Shown here: positions 55,251 to 62,643 of the stretch, piece by piece | Position numbering within the stretch: position 1 is the stretch's first letter | Layout: the number at the start of each line of letters is the position of its first letter | Assembly (NCBI GenBank): GCA_023393115.1 | Contig: JAEWMS010000071.1 | Span: forward strand, 1 to 62,643 | From: Bacillota bacterium | GTDB lineage: Bacteria; Bacillota; Clostridia; Acetivibrionales; DSM-1351 | Direction: 5' to 3' | Length of the DNA: 62,643 nt | The notes under the pieces: model-generated | Database searches by the model: none | Seen by the model: the letters and a program-made list of their open reading frames with translations, nothing else | What the model was told of the DNA's origin: nothing | Program-made: the position numbers and the translations under genes

Positions 55251-55295
55251 CAAAAGACATGACTTGCCCATAAAGCTGTCATGTCTTTTGCTTTT
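55251..55295 (+). terminator. Strong terminator after the ger operon
   Basis: CAAAAGACATGAC (55251-55263) and GTCATGTCTTTTG (55278-55290) pair perfectly over 13 bp with a 14-nt loop, followed by CTTTTT. It closes the operon that starts at 50909. Confidence 0.88.
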
Positions 55296-55418
55296 TATGG
55301 TATCCAATGGTAATATATGTATAGGTAATGCATACATTTTAGATACTTAGAAGTTAACACATGATGTCAATACATAGTGTTGATACTGAATAGAGACTCA
55401 GTGGGAGGAGGCGAGTTA

Positions 55419-55898
55419 ATGATTTTTAATAGGGAAGTACTTGCTAAAACCTTGAAGGAGCTGCCGGACGTTATTGAAGCTTATATAAGAAATATCCCGG
55501 CTATTGTACTGGATTTAAAGAGAAACGATGAGACCTGGACCATAAGGGAACATATTTACCACATTGCCCAGGTGCAGGATATGCTTTTATCTAGAATACT
55601 GACAATTCAAAATGAAGAACATCCTGTAATGGTTCCTTATTTCCCCGAAAATGAAACCGAGAGAACTGCTATATATTCTTCTCTTGATGAGGCTTTAGCA
55701 AAATATAAAGATATTCGAAAGAATCAATTATCTCTAATTGACCAGATTACTAAAGCTGCTTTGAATAAAGACGCAGTTCATGGTGAGTATATTCAGTATA
55801 ATATTCCGATAATTATTAACCATATGATTTTCCACGAATACTGGCATATGTATAGAATAGAGCAGATATGGCTGACCAGGGACGAGTATTTTTTGTAA
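55419..55898 (+). CDS. DinB-family protein
   Basis: A protein of 159 residues starting at 55419 (GGGAGGAGG 10-18 nt upstream). It has WTIREHIYHIAQVQDMLLSR and NHMIFHEYWHMYRIEQIW, which carry the three His ligands of the DinB/YfiT metal site. Such proteins act as thiol-dependent transferases or are of unknown role. The frame open to 55377 has no supporting site. Confidence 0.85.
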   Translation: MIFNREVLAKTLKELPDVIEAYIRNIPAIVLDLKRNDETWTIREHIYHIAQVQDMLLSRILTIQNEEHPVMVPYFPENETERTAIYSSLDEALAKYKDIRKNQLSLIDQITKAALNKDAVHGEYIQYNIPIIINHMIFHEYWHMYRIEQIWLTRDEYFL

Positions 55899-55988
55899 CA
55901 GAATATCTTAAATTTTACAAACAACAGCTTTATTCCAACAAAACATCTGTAATCTATGAGCTTCAGCAAAATAAGAGGAGGGATTTTT

Positions 55989-56903
55989 ATGCCTGAAAGC
56001 AAACTATGGAAATATTTAGACGTAATTAAATTCCTTACACTTGTCAACGGGGAACTCTATTTTGCCAGAGCAGATAAGTTTAAAGATAAATATGAGGGAG
56101 CAATTCCAAAGCAAAATTTTCTTCATTTTGCCGATATGTACCGCAGAGCAAAACTAAATCATAGGGACAATACCATCGAAGCTGATATTAATATTGAGAT
56201 GAATTATACCAGAAAAGGCTTACCCAGGGGAATTGAAAAAGATATTAGAAAAGAGTTCTTTAGAAAATTCAACGAGAGAAAGAAAAAGGTTGCAATAAGC
56301 TGCTGGCATCTGAACGAAAGTGAATCTGCAGCTATGTGGGAGGTATATTCCAGAGCCGGACAGGGGATTGCAATATGTACCACGCTTCAGAAATTGCATA
56401 AGATTAAAAAACCCCATGGTTATGAAATGGAAATGTTTAAAGTTGATTATATTGACTTTGACAAAACCTATGACGCCGGATTTACAGACTATGAGCTTTT
56501 ACCATTTAAAAATAAAAGAAAAGAATTTGAGTATGAGCATGAATTCAGAATTATGCTGTATCAGAAAAATAGGGAGCATACCAGGGAGGTAAGCGAATCT
56601 GAATCAGAAGCTGAATATAAAAACAAAACTGGAGCTGATATCGTAACAGTTAACAATCCAACCTTTGTCAATCCAAAAGAGAGTGAACCGAGGGAATTCA
56701 TTTCTGCACTTAATTATCTTCCTGAGGAGGGAATAAGGATAGGTCTGAATACCTCAGAATTAATAGACGAAATAATAGCCTCTCCTGAAATGAAGAAGTA
56801 CGAAGTAGCCGAAATTCAAAAGATACTTGATCTGATAAACAAACTTAAGGGGACTAATTTCAAAATTAAGAGATCAAGGCTTTACGAAAACTTGCATTAT
56901 TGA
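55989..56903 (+). CDS. DUF2971-family protein
   Basis: A protein of 304 residues starting at the ATG after AGAGGAGGG. The DUF2971 core is visible: LYFARADKFKDKYEGAIPK, SCWHLNESESAAMWEVYS, GQGIAICTTLQKL and YEHEFRIMLYQK. The biochemical function is unknown; members often lie in accessory regions and some near defence or mobile genes. The 3' end overlaps the next open frame by 4 nt, but its true start is 41 bp further. Confidence 0.88.
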   Translation: MPESKLWKYLDVIKFLTLVNGELYFARADKFKDKYEGAIPKQNFLHFADMYRRAKLNHRDNTIEADINIEMNYTRKGLPRGIEKDIRKEFFRKFNERKKKVAISCWHLNESESAAMWEVYSRAGQGIAICTTLQKLHKIKKPHGYEMEMFKVDYIDFDKTYDAGFTDYELLPFKNKRKEFEYEHEFRIMLYQKNREHTREVSESESEAEYKNKTGADIVTVNNPTFVNPKESEPREFISALNYLPEEGIRIGLNTSELIDEIIASPEMKKYEVAEIQKILDLINKLKGTNFKIKRSRLYENLHY

Positions 56904-56944
56904 GTATAGAATGGAGAATAGAATTGAGTATAGAAAGGTCTGTT

Positions 56945-57325
56945 ATGAAAAGGCGAATTATTTGCTTCAGTATAGCTGTGCTATGTTTTGTCATTTGTTA
57001 TATTATTGTAATAGGCTTTAGTGATAGTCCGATAATCAGAGGCTTTTTGGGAGATATAGTAGTTATATTCCTTATCTATTTTTTTATCAAGGGATTTTAT
57101 GCATTTAAGCCGATAAAATTGACAGTGTTTACAATACTACTGGCATATGCTACCGAGTTTATGCAGTATCTTAATGTTACAGAATATTTGGGGCTTGAAC
57201 ATAATGCCATAGCACAGCTAGTCCTGGGAGCTGTCTTCGATCCGCTAGACCTTTTGGCTTATACCACTGGTGGGTTTCTAGTTTACATAATTGATACGAA
57301 GTTTATAGGTGTAAGGTTTAAATAA
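56945..57325 (+). CDS. DUF2809-family membrane protein
   Basis: A protein of 126 residues starting at 56945 after GAAAGG; a longer frame from 56900 lacks a ribosome site. Four membrane helices carry the DUF2809 marks RGFLGDIVVIFLIYF, AYATEFMQYLNV and LVLGAVFDPLDLLAYTTG. The function is unknown. It may be co-transcribed with the DUF2971 gene. Confidence 0.85.
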   Translation: MKRRIICFSIAVLCFVICYIIVIGFSDSPIIRGFLGDIVVIFLIYFFIKGFYAFKPIKLTVFTILLAYATEFMQYLNVTEYLGLEHNAIAQLVLGAVFDPLDLLAYTTGGFLVYIIDTKFIGVRFK

Positions 57326-57435
57326 ACAATCCTGACATTGTAGATTATCACTGTTAATGATTGTCAATGGCTTTGATATTCTACATGGAAGAAATTCTTT
57401 ATTCTTTACCATTCTTAGGTAGTTAAGGGGGAATT

Positions 57436-58206
57436 ATGATTAGTGAGGGAACGGTGTTTAATACTAATAAGAATGTATTACAGGGGAAGGTTGCCGTTAT
57501 CACCGGCGCCGGACGCGGCATAGGTAAAGCAATAGCCAGGGCTTATGCCGGAGCAGGTGCCGCGGTTGTATGCGCTGCCAGGAGTGAAGCCGAAATAAGG
57601 CAGACCGAAAAGGAAATCAGGGAGTCGGGCGGCAGCGCTATTGCTGTTAAAACCGATGTGACCAGCAATGTGGAAGTAATCAATATGCTTAAAGCCGCAG
57701 CAGATCATTTTGGTGGCATAGATATTCTGGTTATAAATGCCGGCGCCAACTATGACCGTGAAACAGTGGAAAACAGCAATATGGAGAACTGGATAAAAAC
57801 AATGGAATTGAACCTTTTTGGCGCCTATTACAGTGCCCATTCTGTTATTCCCTATATGAAACAGAGGGGTGCCGGGAAGATCATTACAATTGGCTCGGGT
57901 CTTGGACATAAGGGCTTCCCCGGCGGTTCAGCATACTCCTGCTCAAAAGCGGGACTATGGATGCTGACACGTATTTTGGCCCAGGAACTCATGGAATATA
58001 ACATAAGCGTTAACGAGCTGATACCGGGGCCAGTGGAGAGTTCTATCGATGATGGCGCTGAAGAGGGTAAAAAAATAATCAAGGCCATGGACAGCGAGTG
58101 GCACAAGCAACCGGAGGATGTGGTGCCGCTGGCTTTGTTTCTGGCAGCGCAACCCGATGTTGGGCCAACAGCTCAGAGCTTTAGTTTAATGCGGAGAGAT
58201 ACGTGA
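57436..58206 (+). CDS. Short-chain dehydrogenase/reductase (FabG-like)
   Basis: A protein of 256 residues with the full SDR set: cofactor loop VITGAGRGIGKAIA (about 19-32), NAGAN, Ser in TIGSGLG and Tyr-x3-Lys in YSCSKAGL (about 170-174). It is 3-oxoacyl-ACP-reductase-like; substrate unknown. The codon use is visibly more GC-rich than its neighbours (for example the 57500-57620 stretch), which hints at transfer from another genome. Confidence 0.9.
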   Translation: MISEGTVFNTNKNVLQGKVAVITGAGRGIGKAIARAYAGAGAAVVCAARSEAEIRQTEKEIRESGGSAIAVKTDVTSNVEVINMLKAAADHFGGIDILVINAGANYDRETVENSNMENWIKTMELNLFGAYYSAHSVIPYMKQRGAGKIITIGSGLGHKGFPGGSAYSCSKAGLWMLTRILAQELMEYNISVNELIPGPVESSIDDGAEEGKKIIKAMDSEWHKQPEDVVPLALFLAAQPDVGPTAQSFSLMRRDT

Positions 58207-58271
58207 ATAATTAAGATAATTACAAATAAGTTAAAATAAGTTAAAAATCGTTTTATTATGAGGAGTTCATT

Positions 58272-58331
58272 ATGGAACCGATTTTGAACCATATACAAAT
58301 AACAAGTGAGGATATAAATGATTATAGATGA
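58272..58331 (+). pseudogene. Possible remnant of a VOC/glyoxalase gene head
   Basis: A 19-codon frame with its own AGGAG site. The first residues, MEPILNHIQITSEDIND, resemble the start of a glyoxalase/VOC-family protein, then it stops at TGA. The GNAT gene starts inside its end (58318). It could be the leftover of a deletion or just a leader peptide coupled to the GNAT. Confidence 0.35.
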
Positions 58332-58842
58332 TTTAGAAAAAAAGTTTAGTGGTCAATATTCAATCATAAAAATTTCAGAAAGTATTCTAGAAGATGTTTT
58401 TGAAATAATGAAACAAAATAAATATTATTATTCAAGGACACAGTTACATGACATAACTAGAGAAGAGTGCCGAGAAGATATTTTTGCATTACCGCCTAAT
58501 ACAGATATATCACAGAAATTCTATTTAGCATTCTATAAAGAAAATGAATGTATTGCTTTACTTGATTATGTTGAGGGTTACCCTGCTTCAGAGGTGGTAT
58601 ATCTGGGCCTTTTCATGCTAAATCCCAAGCTCCAAAGAGCAGGGGTTGGCAGCAATATCATTACCAAATTAGAAGATTGCATTAAAAGTAATGGATTCAA
58701 AGTTATTAAACTTTGTTGTTACGAAGCCAATGATATTGGATATACTTTTTGGAAGCGCATGGGGTTTATAAAGGAAAAGGTCTCCACAAGAGAGAATGAC
58801 GGTAAAATATATAATTTAATACATATGCAAAAAGTTATATAG
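58318..58842 (+). CDS. GNAT N-acetyltransferase
   Basis: A protein of 174 residues with the GNAT core ASEVVYLGLFMLNPKLQRAG, then GVGSNIITKLEDCI (acetyl-CoA loop) and LCCYEANDIGYTFWKRMGF. The start ATG overlaps the 19-codon frame upstream and follows GTGAGGAT. More AT-rich than the SDR gene before it. The substrate is unknown. Confidence 0.85.
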   Translation: MIIDDLEKKFSGQYSIIKISESILEDVFEIMKQNKYYYSRTQLHDITREECREDIFALPPNTDISQKFYLAFYKENECIALLDYVEGYPASEVVYLGLFMLNPKLQRAGVGSNIITKLEDCIKSNGFKVIKLCCYEANDIGYTFWKRMGFIKEKVSTRENDGKIYNLIHMQKVI

Positions 58843-59081
58843 TAAGGATTACAATCTGCTTACGATGTTTACTATTGATTATTTTAGCATTCTGTATTCC
58901 AACTTGTAGTATATTAATGCAAAATGTAAAATACTTACATAAACTATGGAAATATGTTAGTATATTTTGTTCAGTGGAATAAATATTGGGGGGTTAATGT
59001 GAAAGATTGACTTCTATATTTTGCGTATTTTTAACGTGCATATAGGTTTGGAATTATGAAAATGAAAGAGGGATGATAATA

Positions 59082-59567
59082 ATGACAAGAGTTGAAAAGA
59101 TTAGTCTAATAGAACGTTTTGAGAAATTAACATATGAATTTGATGATGTTCTTGAATCATCCAATGAATTAATTCTATATAGACCATTTGAAGATGCGTG
59201 GTCTATAAAGGAGCAAATAGTTCATTGCTTGGATGTTGACATTGCAAATTTTCATCGTTATAGGAGAGCCATTGCGGAGCCGGATACTCCTATTCTTTCA
59301 TTTGACCAAGCTTGGACAAGGAATTTAGATTATCAATCCTCAGATATTAAATTAACTTTAGACCTACTAAAAATGGTACGTATTTATATGGCTAGTCATT
59401 TAAAAACAATTGTTGATTGTGATTGGACCATATATGCCTATATACATGACAAGAAAGGCAGGATTTGTTTGGAAGAGGCCATATCACAATATTCGGAACA
59501 TGTTGAATTTCATAGAAAGCTTATTGACAGAAACATTGAGTTATTTAATAGTCCTGAACGATACTAG
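59082..59567 (+). CDS. DinB-like protein
   Basis: A protein of 161 residues starting at 59082 (AAAGAGGG about 9 nt upstream). The pattern AWSIKEQIVHCLDVDIANFH and EAISQYSEHVEFHRKLID gives the three His residues of a DinB-type metal site. It is a third DinB-like gene in the window and differs strongly from the other two. Confidence 0.8.
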   Translation: MTRVEKISLIERFEKLTYEFDDVLESSNELILYRPFEDAWSIKEQIVHCLDVDIANFHRYRRAIAEPDTPILSFDQAWTRNLDYQSSDIKLTLDLLKMVRIYMASHLKTIVDCDWTIYAYIHDKKGRICLEEAISQYSEHVEFHRKLIDRNIELFNSPERY

Positions 59568-59803
59568 AGTTGACATTCCATCTTCACTCATATTCTGTAG
59601 GTACCCGGCCAATTCAATCAGACCCATCTTTTACTTAACTAAGTGATCTTGTACTGTCATAATATAAATCTTCTCCTTACAATTTACTTATTGTCAAGAG
59701 GACATATTACCCATAATTATTCAATTACTGTCAAATCAAGTTAATTCTCTAACAGAATATCTCATCTTAGAGACTACTATTACGTCGAAGTAGGAATAGC
59801 AGA
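59568..59803. other. Non-coding stretch before the mobile region
   Basis: No convincing gene, promoter or strong hairpin is seen. The sequence is AT-rich with an unremarkable mix of short repeats. It separates the DinB gene from the palindrome at 59804. Confidence 0.6.
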
Positions 59804-59890
59804 GTATCTGATGTTTGGCGTAAAAATTAACACAAGTACACTTGAGGCACTTGTGTTAATTTTTCTATAAGTCCGCCAAATTTCAGATAC
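59804..59890. repeat. Long two-part palindrome at the left side of the mobile element
   Basis: The inner arms AAAAATTAACACAAGT (59822-59837) and ACTTGTGTTAATTTTT (59849-59864) pair perfectly over 16 bp with an 11-nt loop. The outer arms GTATCTGATGTTTGGCG (59804-59820) and CGCCAAATTTCAGATAC (59874-59890) pair at 15 of 17. It ends 3 bp before the left inverted repeat of the HUH-transposase element, which is where an IS91-type replication origin or a transcription stop would be expected. Confidence 0.75.
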
Positions 59891-60074
59891 CCTGCAGAGA
59901 ACGAAGCCGCGGATGTAGCAGTAGATGCTATGGGGTTTCAATCTTTTTCTTTTTCGGTTTTATTTGGATGTTCTAAATACCCAGGGACCGTGGTATACCT
60001 TCTTATGGGAATTTTTATTATTTTTTGGTATAATGAGCATAGTTTCCCCCTCCCCGCAGCAGGCTTCTTGGATT

Positions 60075-61250
60075 TTATGTAGTTACCATGGTGTTAGTGG
60101 GTGGAGATATACCTTGTTTAGTAAAATTTTTTGTCCGTTGCAGTCTTCCACAACCGCAGCATGGACATTTAGTTATATCTCTGCCTGTTAATTTTAACAT
60201 CATTTCCTCAACTGACTTTTTAGGCATTTGTACGATAAGTTTAATACCTGTAAGTCTTTTGCTGAGCCTTAATTTTGTTTTACGGTTCCTATTCCCGAGT
60301 ATTCCATAGTGCCGGATTTTTACAAATCTATCGGGCAAGACATGCAATAGAAACCGACGTATAAATTCTATTGCATTCAAGGTTATTATTTTTTCTTTAT
60401 TACTATCCTTGTAATCACGCCATTTGAATGTGACGCAGCCATTATCTGCACTGATTATTCTGTTATTAGATATTGCAACCCTGTGTGTATATCTCCCAAG
60501 ATATTCAACCACTTGTTGCGGTCCCTTAAAAGGTGCTTTACAATATACTATCCATTCAGGTTTATACAATGTATTAACTAATGATTGAAAATCCTGTTCC
60601 AAGGTTAAATTTTCAATTGAGCCATTAAACTTCAGCGTTTTATCATAAAATGCTTTCTTTAGGTAGTATAGAAATTTTCCTTTAAATTTTCGTGAAAGTA
60701 CCTTTACCGGGATAAAAACCTTTTTCTTTGAATTCATCCATTTATTACATTGCGATATGCCTCCACCTGGAACGATGCAATGAATATGCGGATGATGCAT
60801 CAGGTTTTGACCCCATGTATGCAGAATTGAAGTAAATCCGATTTGTGCCCCGAGGTATTTCTTATCACTTGCTAATTCAAGTAAGGTCTCAGATACCGAC
60901 TTGAAAAGTATTGTATATACAATCTTCTGGTTTTGCCAGGCAATTGGATTAAGAATATCAGGGATGGTAAATACAACATGGAAATATTGTACCGGAAGTA
61001 AATCTTGCTTTCTGTCTTCAATCCATCGTTCCTTCGATAATGTCTGACATTTAGGACAATGCCTGTTACGACATGAATTATATGAAATTTTTGTATACCC
61101 ACATTCATCACATTCGTCAATATGTCCACCCATATCTGAAGTTCGGCATGATTCAATTGCATAAATGGCCTTGTGAAGATTTGGTGGTAATTTGTGTTTT
61201 GATTTATATTCTTCGCTATATTGAGTAAATATATCTTGGAGTTCAGCCAT
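60075..61250 (-). CDS. IS91-family HUH (Y2) transposase
   Basis: About 391 residues. It has an N-terminal zinc-binding domain (CDECGYTKI, then CRNRHCPKC), the HUH motif in NLMHHPHIHCIVPGGG (about 150-165) and the catalytic tyrosines in VEYLGRYTHRVAISNNR (two Tyr four residues apart). A C-terminal Cys cluster (CPCCGCG) follows. These enzymes move by rolling-circle transposition. The start is set at 61250 by CGGAGGA; a longer frame begins at 61274. It overlaps the recombinase stop by 8 nt. Confidence 0.92.
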   Translation of the reverse strand: MAELQDIFTQYSEEYKSKHKLPPNLHKAIYAIESCRTSDMGGHIDECDECGYTKISYNSCRNRHCPKCQTLSKERWIEDRKQDLLPVQYFHVVFTIPDILNPIAWQNQKIVYTILFKSVSETLLELASDKKYLGAQIGFTSILHTWGQNLMHHPHIHCIVPGGGISQCNKWMNSKKKVFIPVKVLSRKFKGKFLYYLKKAFYDKTLKFNGSIENLTLEQDFQSLVNTLYKPEWIVYCKAPFKGPQQVVEYLGRYTHRVAISNNRIISADNGCVTFKWRDYKDSNKEKIITLNAIEFIRRFLLHVLPDRFVKIRHYGILGNRNRKTKLRLSKRLTGIKLIVQMPKKSVEEMMLKLTGRDITKCPCCGCGRLQRTKNFTKQGISPPTNTMVTT

Positions 61251-62091
61251 TGTCATGTCCTCCGATAAAATCAAGAGGACTCTTTACTTTAAGTACATCC
61301 ATACGCATAAGGTGAAGATACATACTGGTAGTTTGAAGACTAGTGTGTCCCAAAAGTTGCTTTATATGATACAGGTTAGTATCTGCCTCAAGAAGATGTG
61401 TTGCAAAACAATGCCTTAATGTATGTACACATATTGGCTTTTTAATACCAGCTTTGTTCCTTGAACTCTGTAATATCCTTTGAATAGACCTCGGTGTTAT
61501 ATGTGTACCTTTTTTATGACCCTCAAAAAGCCAATCAGAAGGCCTGTATTGCTTCCAGTATTCTCGTAAAACTTCAAGGTTAGTCTGAGATAAAAGAGTG
61601 TATCTATCCTTTTTGCCTTTACCCTCACGGATGAAAATCTGCATATTTTTGCTATCAATATCGGTGATCTTGAGTTTAGCAACTTCACTGACTCTTAGTC
61701 CTGAACTATATACAGTCATTAACATACACCTATGCTTTAAGTTTTTAGTAGCTTCAAAAAGTGATTGTACTTCCTGTTGTGAAAGAATTGCCGGAAGCCT
61801 TTTATATTCTTTTAATCTAGGAAGATTTTTTTGATTCCATTCAAGTTGAAGAGTGTTTTCAAAGAAGAATTTCAAAGCACTATTGTAGATATTAACCGTA
61901 CCCGGGGATAGTTTCTTGACTTTTACTAAATAGATCAAAAATTCTCTTACTTCATTTTCACCTAAGTTTGTTATTGGCTTATTGTAGAATTTGAGAAACA
62001 ATTCAACTCGGTTAGTATAGCTCTTTTGAACACCAGGACTCATACCTCTCAACTGCATATCGATAAGCATTTTTTCAATTTCATTTTTCAT
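61243..62091 (-). CDS. Tyrosine recombinase (XerC/D-like) of the element
   Basis: A recombinase of 282 residues. The N-terminal core-binding (SAM-like) domain is followed by a catalytic domain with all six residues: Arg in SSGLRVSEVAKL, Lys in GKGKKDRYTLL, His-x2-Arg in HTLRHCFATH, His in LLGHTSLQT and Tyr in TSMYLHLMR. It lies directly before the HUH transposase, an arrangement known in some IS91-family elements, where its part in transposition is unclear. The start follows AAAGGAGCG. Confidence 0.93.
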   Translation of the reverse strand: MKNEIEKMLIDMQLRGMSPGVQKSYTNRVELFLKFYNKPITNLGENEVREFLIYLVKVKKLSPGTVNIYNSALKFFFENTLQLEWNQKNLPRLKEYKRLPAILSQQEVQSLFEATKNLKHRCMLMTVYSSGLRVSEVAKLKITDIDSKNMQIFIREGKGKKDRYTLLSQTNLEVLREYWKQYRPSDWLFEGHKKGTHITPRSIQRILQSSRNKAGIKKPICVHTLRHCFATHLLEADTNLYHIKQLLGHTSLQTTSMYLHLMRMDVLKVKSPLDFIGGHDNG

Positions 62092-62162
62092 TTTGCAAAC
62101 GCTCCTTTAAAAGATTTGTAAATCAATTTTAAAGGATAAAATTCAAAGAAACAGTGAAAACC

Positions 62163-62190
62163 AAAAAACTGATGTAAAAAATCACATCAG
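62163..62190 (-). terminator. Terminator upstream of the recombinase gene
   Basis: On the minus strand CTGATGT pairs with ACATCAG around an 8-nt loop and is followed by six T. It sits 72 bp before the recombinase start, so it would stop transcripts coming from the right or act as an attenuator for the element. Confidence 0.7.
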
Positions 62191-62294
62191 CTATTTTAGG
62201 CACAAAAGTTTAAAACCTAATTGCCACCGTAGTAGCGGTTTAGTTCTCTGCTTGTATTACGAACCAAACAAATACGCGATATCTGGACGAACTA

Positions 62295-62333
62295 ATAGGC
62301 ACCTACATTTTCACAAAAAATGCAAGCGCCTAT
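62295..62333 (-). ncRNA. 17-bp hairpin held together by G-U pairs on the minus strand
   Basis: The arms 62295-62311 and 62317-62333 pair over 17 positions with a 5-nt loop. Three positions would be A-C mismatches in a plus-strand RNA but are G-U pairs in a minus-strand RNA. That asymmetry points to a minus-strand transcript under structural selection. It is not a known family to me. Confidence 0.5.
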
Positions 62334-62416
62334 GGCAGGGGAGACAGGACTTGCCGTCTGCTTCGGCACGCCTCGCATACTAATGACGTCGCCCACCCAA
62401 CCTGCGGTTTGGTACC

Positions 62417-62488
62417 GGGCTCCTACTCGTAGCTAAAAAAGTGCATTCAGCACTTTTTGCGCGCTAACGCACGCTACGCTCCGAGCCC
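62417..62488. other. Three-way-junction-like structured element
   Basis: GGGCTC (62417-62422) pairs with GAGCCC (62483-62488), and CGTAGC (62428-62433) with GCTACG (62473-62478). Inside are the hairpin AAAAAGTGC/GCACTTTTT (62436-62458) and a small GC hairpin (62458-62471). The region is clearly more GC-rich than the rest of the window. It lies between the recombinase gene and the group II intron end. Confidence 0.5.
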
Positions 62489-62517
62489 TCCTGGGTTCAA
62501 GTCCAAGTCAACTCAGT

Positions 62518-62643
62518 ATCGAATAGGAGGTAGCTGATTATTTCAGCTACCGACCTTTCACACCACCGTACGTACCGTTCGGTATACGGCGGTTCAATAG
62601 AATTAACTTACTTTCATGTACTGTTCCAATAAAGATATTAAAC
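62518..62643 (-). mobile_element. 3' end of a group II intron (domains V-VI), runs off the window
   Basis: On the minus strand, 62595 to 62561 has the domain V-like stem (CCGCCGTATACC paired towards GGTACGTACGGTGG). Next comes a domain VI-like stem TAGCTGA/TCAGCTA (62549-62531) and the usual intron end CCTCCTATTCGAT (62530-62518). Upstream, 62643-62603 encodes a short C terminus, LISLLEQYMKVS, then a stop, as expected for the end of an intron-encoded reverse transcriptase. The intron body lies beyond the right edge. Confidence 0.65.

Larger units (their letters stand above)
59894..62251 (-). mobile_element. IS91-type element with tyrosine recombinase, ends inferred
   Basis: The two minus-strand genes, recombinase and IS91-type HUH transposase, are bounded by an inverted repeat. 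It reads GCAGAGAACGAAGCCGC at 59894-59910 and its near-complement GCGGTTTAGTTCTCTGC at 62235-62251 (15 of 17 match). Both copies contain GAAC, the known target tetranucleotide of IS91. The ends are inferred from this repeat only; the true element may extend to the palindrome on the left and the hairpins on the right. Confidence 0.5.

Noticed and set aside
59925..60191. Plus-strand ORF of 88 residues
   Set aside because: It has no ribosome site, overlaps the transposase 3' end on the other strand and shows no family features.
62480..62515. Possible tRNA (GGGTTCAAGTCC looks like a T-arm)
   Set aside because: No acceptor stem, D-arm or anticodon arm can be fitted around it on either strand, and the T-stem itself pairs poorly.

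Overview
The window reads as a chromosomal segment of a low-GC, spore-forming Firmicute, most likely a mesophilic clostridium of the Ruminiclostridium type. This is inferred from the AT-rich sequence, strong GGAGG ribosome sites, frequent TTG/GTG starts, a GerA-type spore germination operon, a c-di-AMP (ydaO-type) riboswitch and a Gram-positive style Tad/Flp pilus cluster. Species is not provable from the sequence alone.

Layout. 1-1.5 kb is an IS256-family element with near-perfect terminal repeats. 1.6-6.2 kb (minus) is a MacB-like ABC exporter operon: ATPase, a large CARDB-repeat secreted/anchored protein, and a permease. 6.4-8.3 kb holds an HD-GYP protein and a LysR regulator divergent from the long single-chain purL (8.46-12.2 kb). 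12.3-14.7 kb holds VanZ, a sugar-isomerase-like TIM barrel and a DUF4097-like lipoprotein. 14.7-26.1 kb is one long Tad pilus operon behind a consensus sigma-A promoter: TadZ-like, CpaF, TadB, TadC, Flp pilin, three pseudopilin-type proteins, two prepilin peptidases and an FHA protein. 26.1-27.9 kb holds two divergent phospholipase-type genes. 28.0-31.7 kb is a TetR-controlled ABC-2 exporter operon with two matching operators that bracket the promoter. 31.8-36.7 kb is accessory metabolism (lipoprotein, methyltransferase, GNATs, racemase, DinB).

36.9-42.1 kb is a FtsX-type ABC transporter with a response regulator and a histidine kinase. The kinase is broken by one in-frame TAG. The next gene, a tandem tautomerase, is broken by one in-frame TAA. 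At 44.9-45.8 kb a deletion has fused a GNAT to a methyltransferase. The 41.6-45.2 kb stretch is therefore a patch of gene decay. 45.9-50.7 kb is envelope-related: an amidase, a 3D-domain protein, dapB behind a c-di-AMP riboswitch, and a D,D-carboxypeptidase homologue whose three active-site motifs are all altered. 50.8-55.2 kb is a gerA-type germination operon with a predicted sigma-G promoter. 55.4-59.6 kb is accessory (DinB, DUF2971, DUF2809, SDR, GNAT, DinB).

59.8-62.6 kb is a mobile region. It holds a tyrosine recombinase overlapping an IS91-type HUH transposase, bounded by a 17-bp imperfect inverted repeat that contains GAAC, with strong palindromes on both sides. To its right lie a GC-rich RNA-like region and the 3' end (domains V-VI) of a minus-strand group II intron that runs off the window. 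The most unusual things here are this composite mobile region, the motif-less carboxypeptidase homologue, the cluster of nonsense mutations, and several genes whose ribosome site points to a non-ATG/GTG/TTG start.
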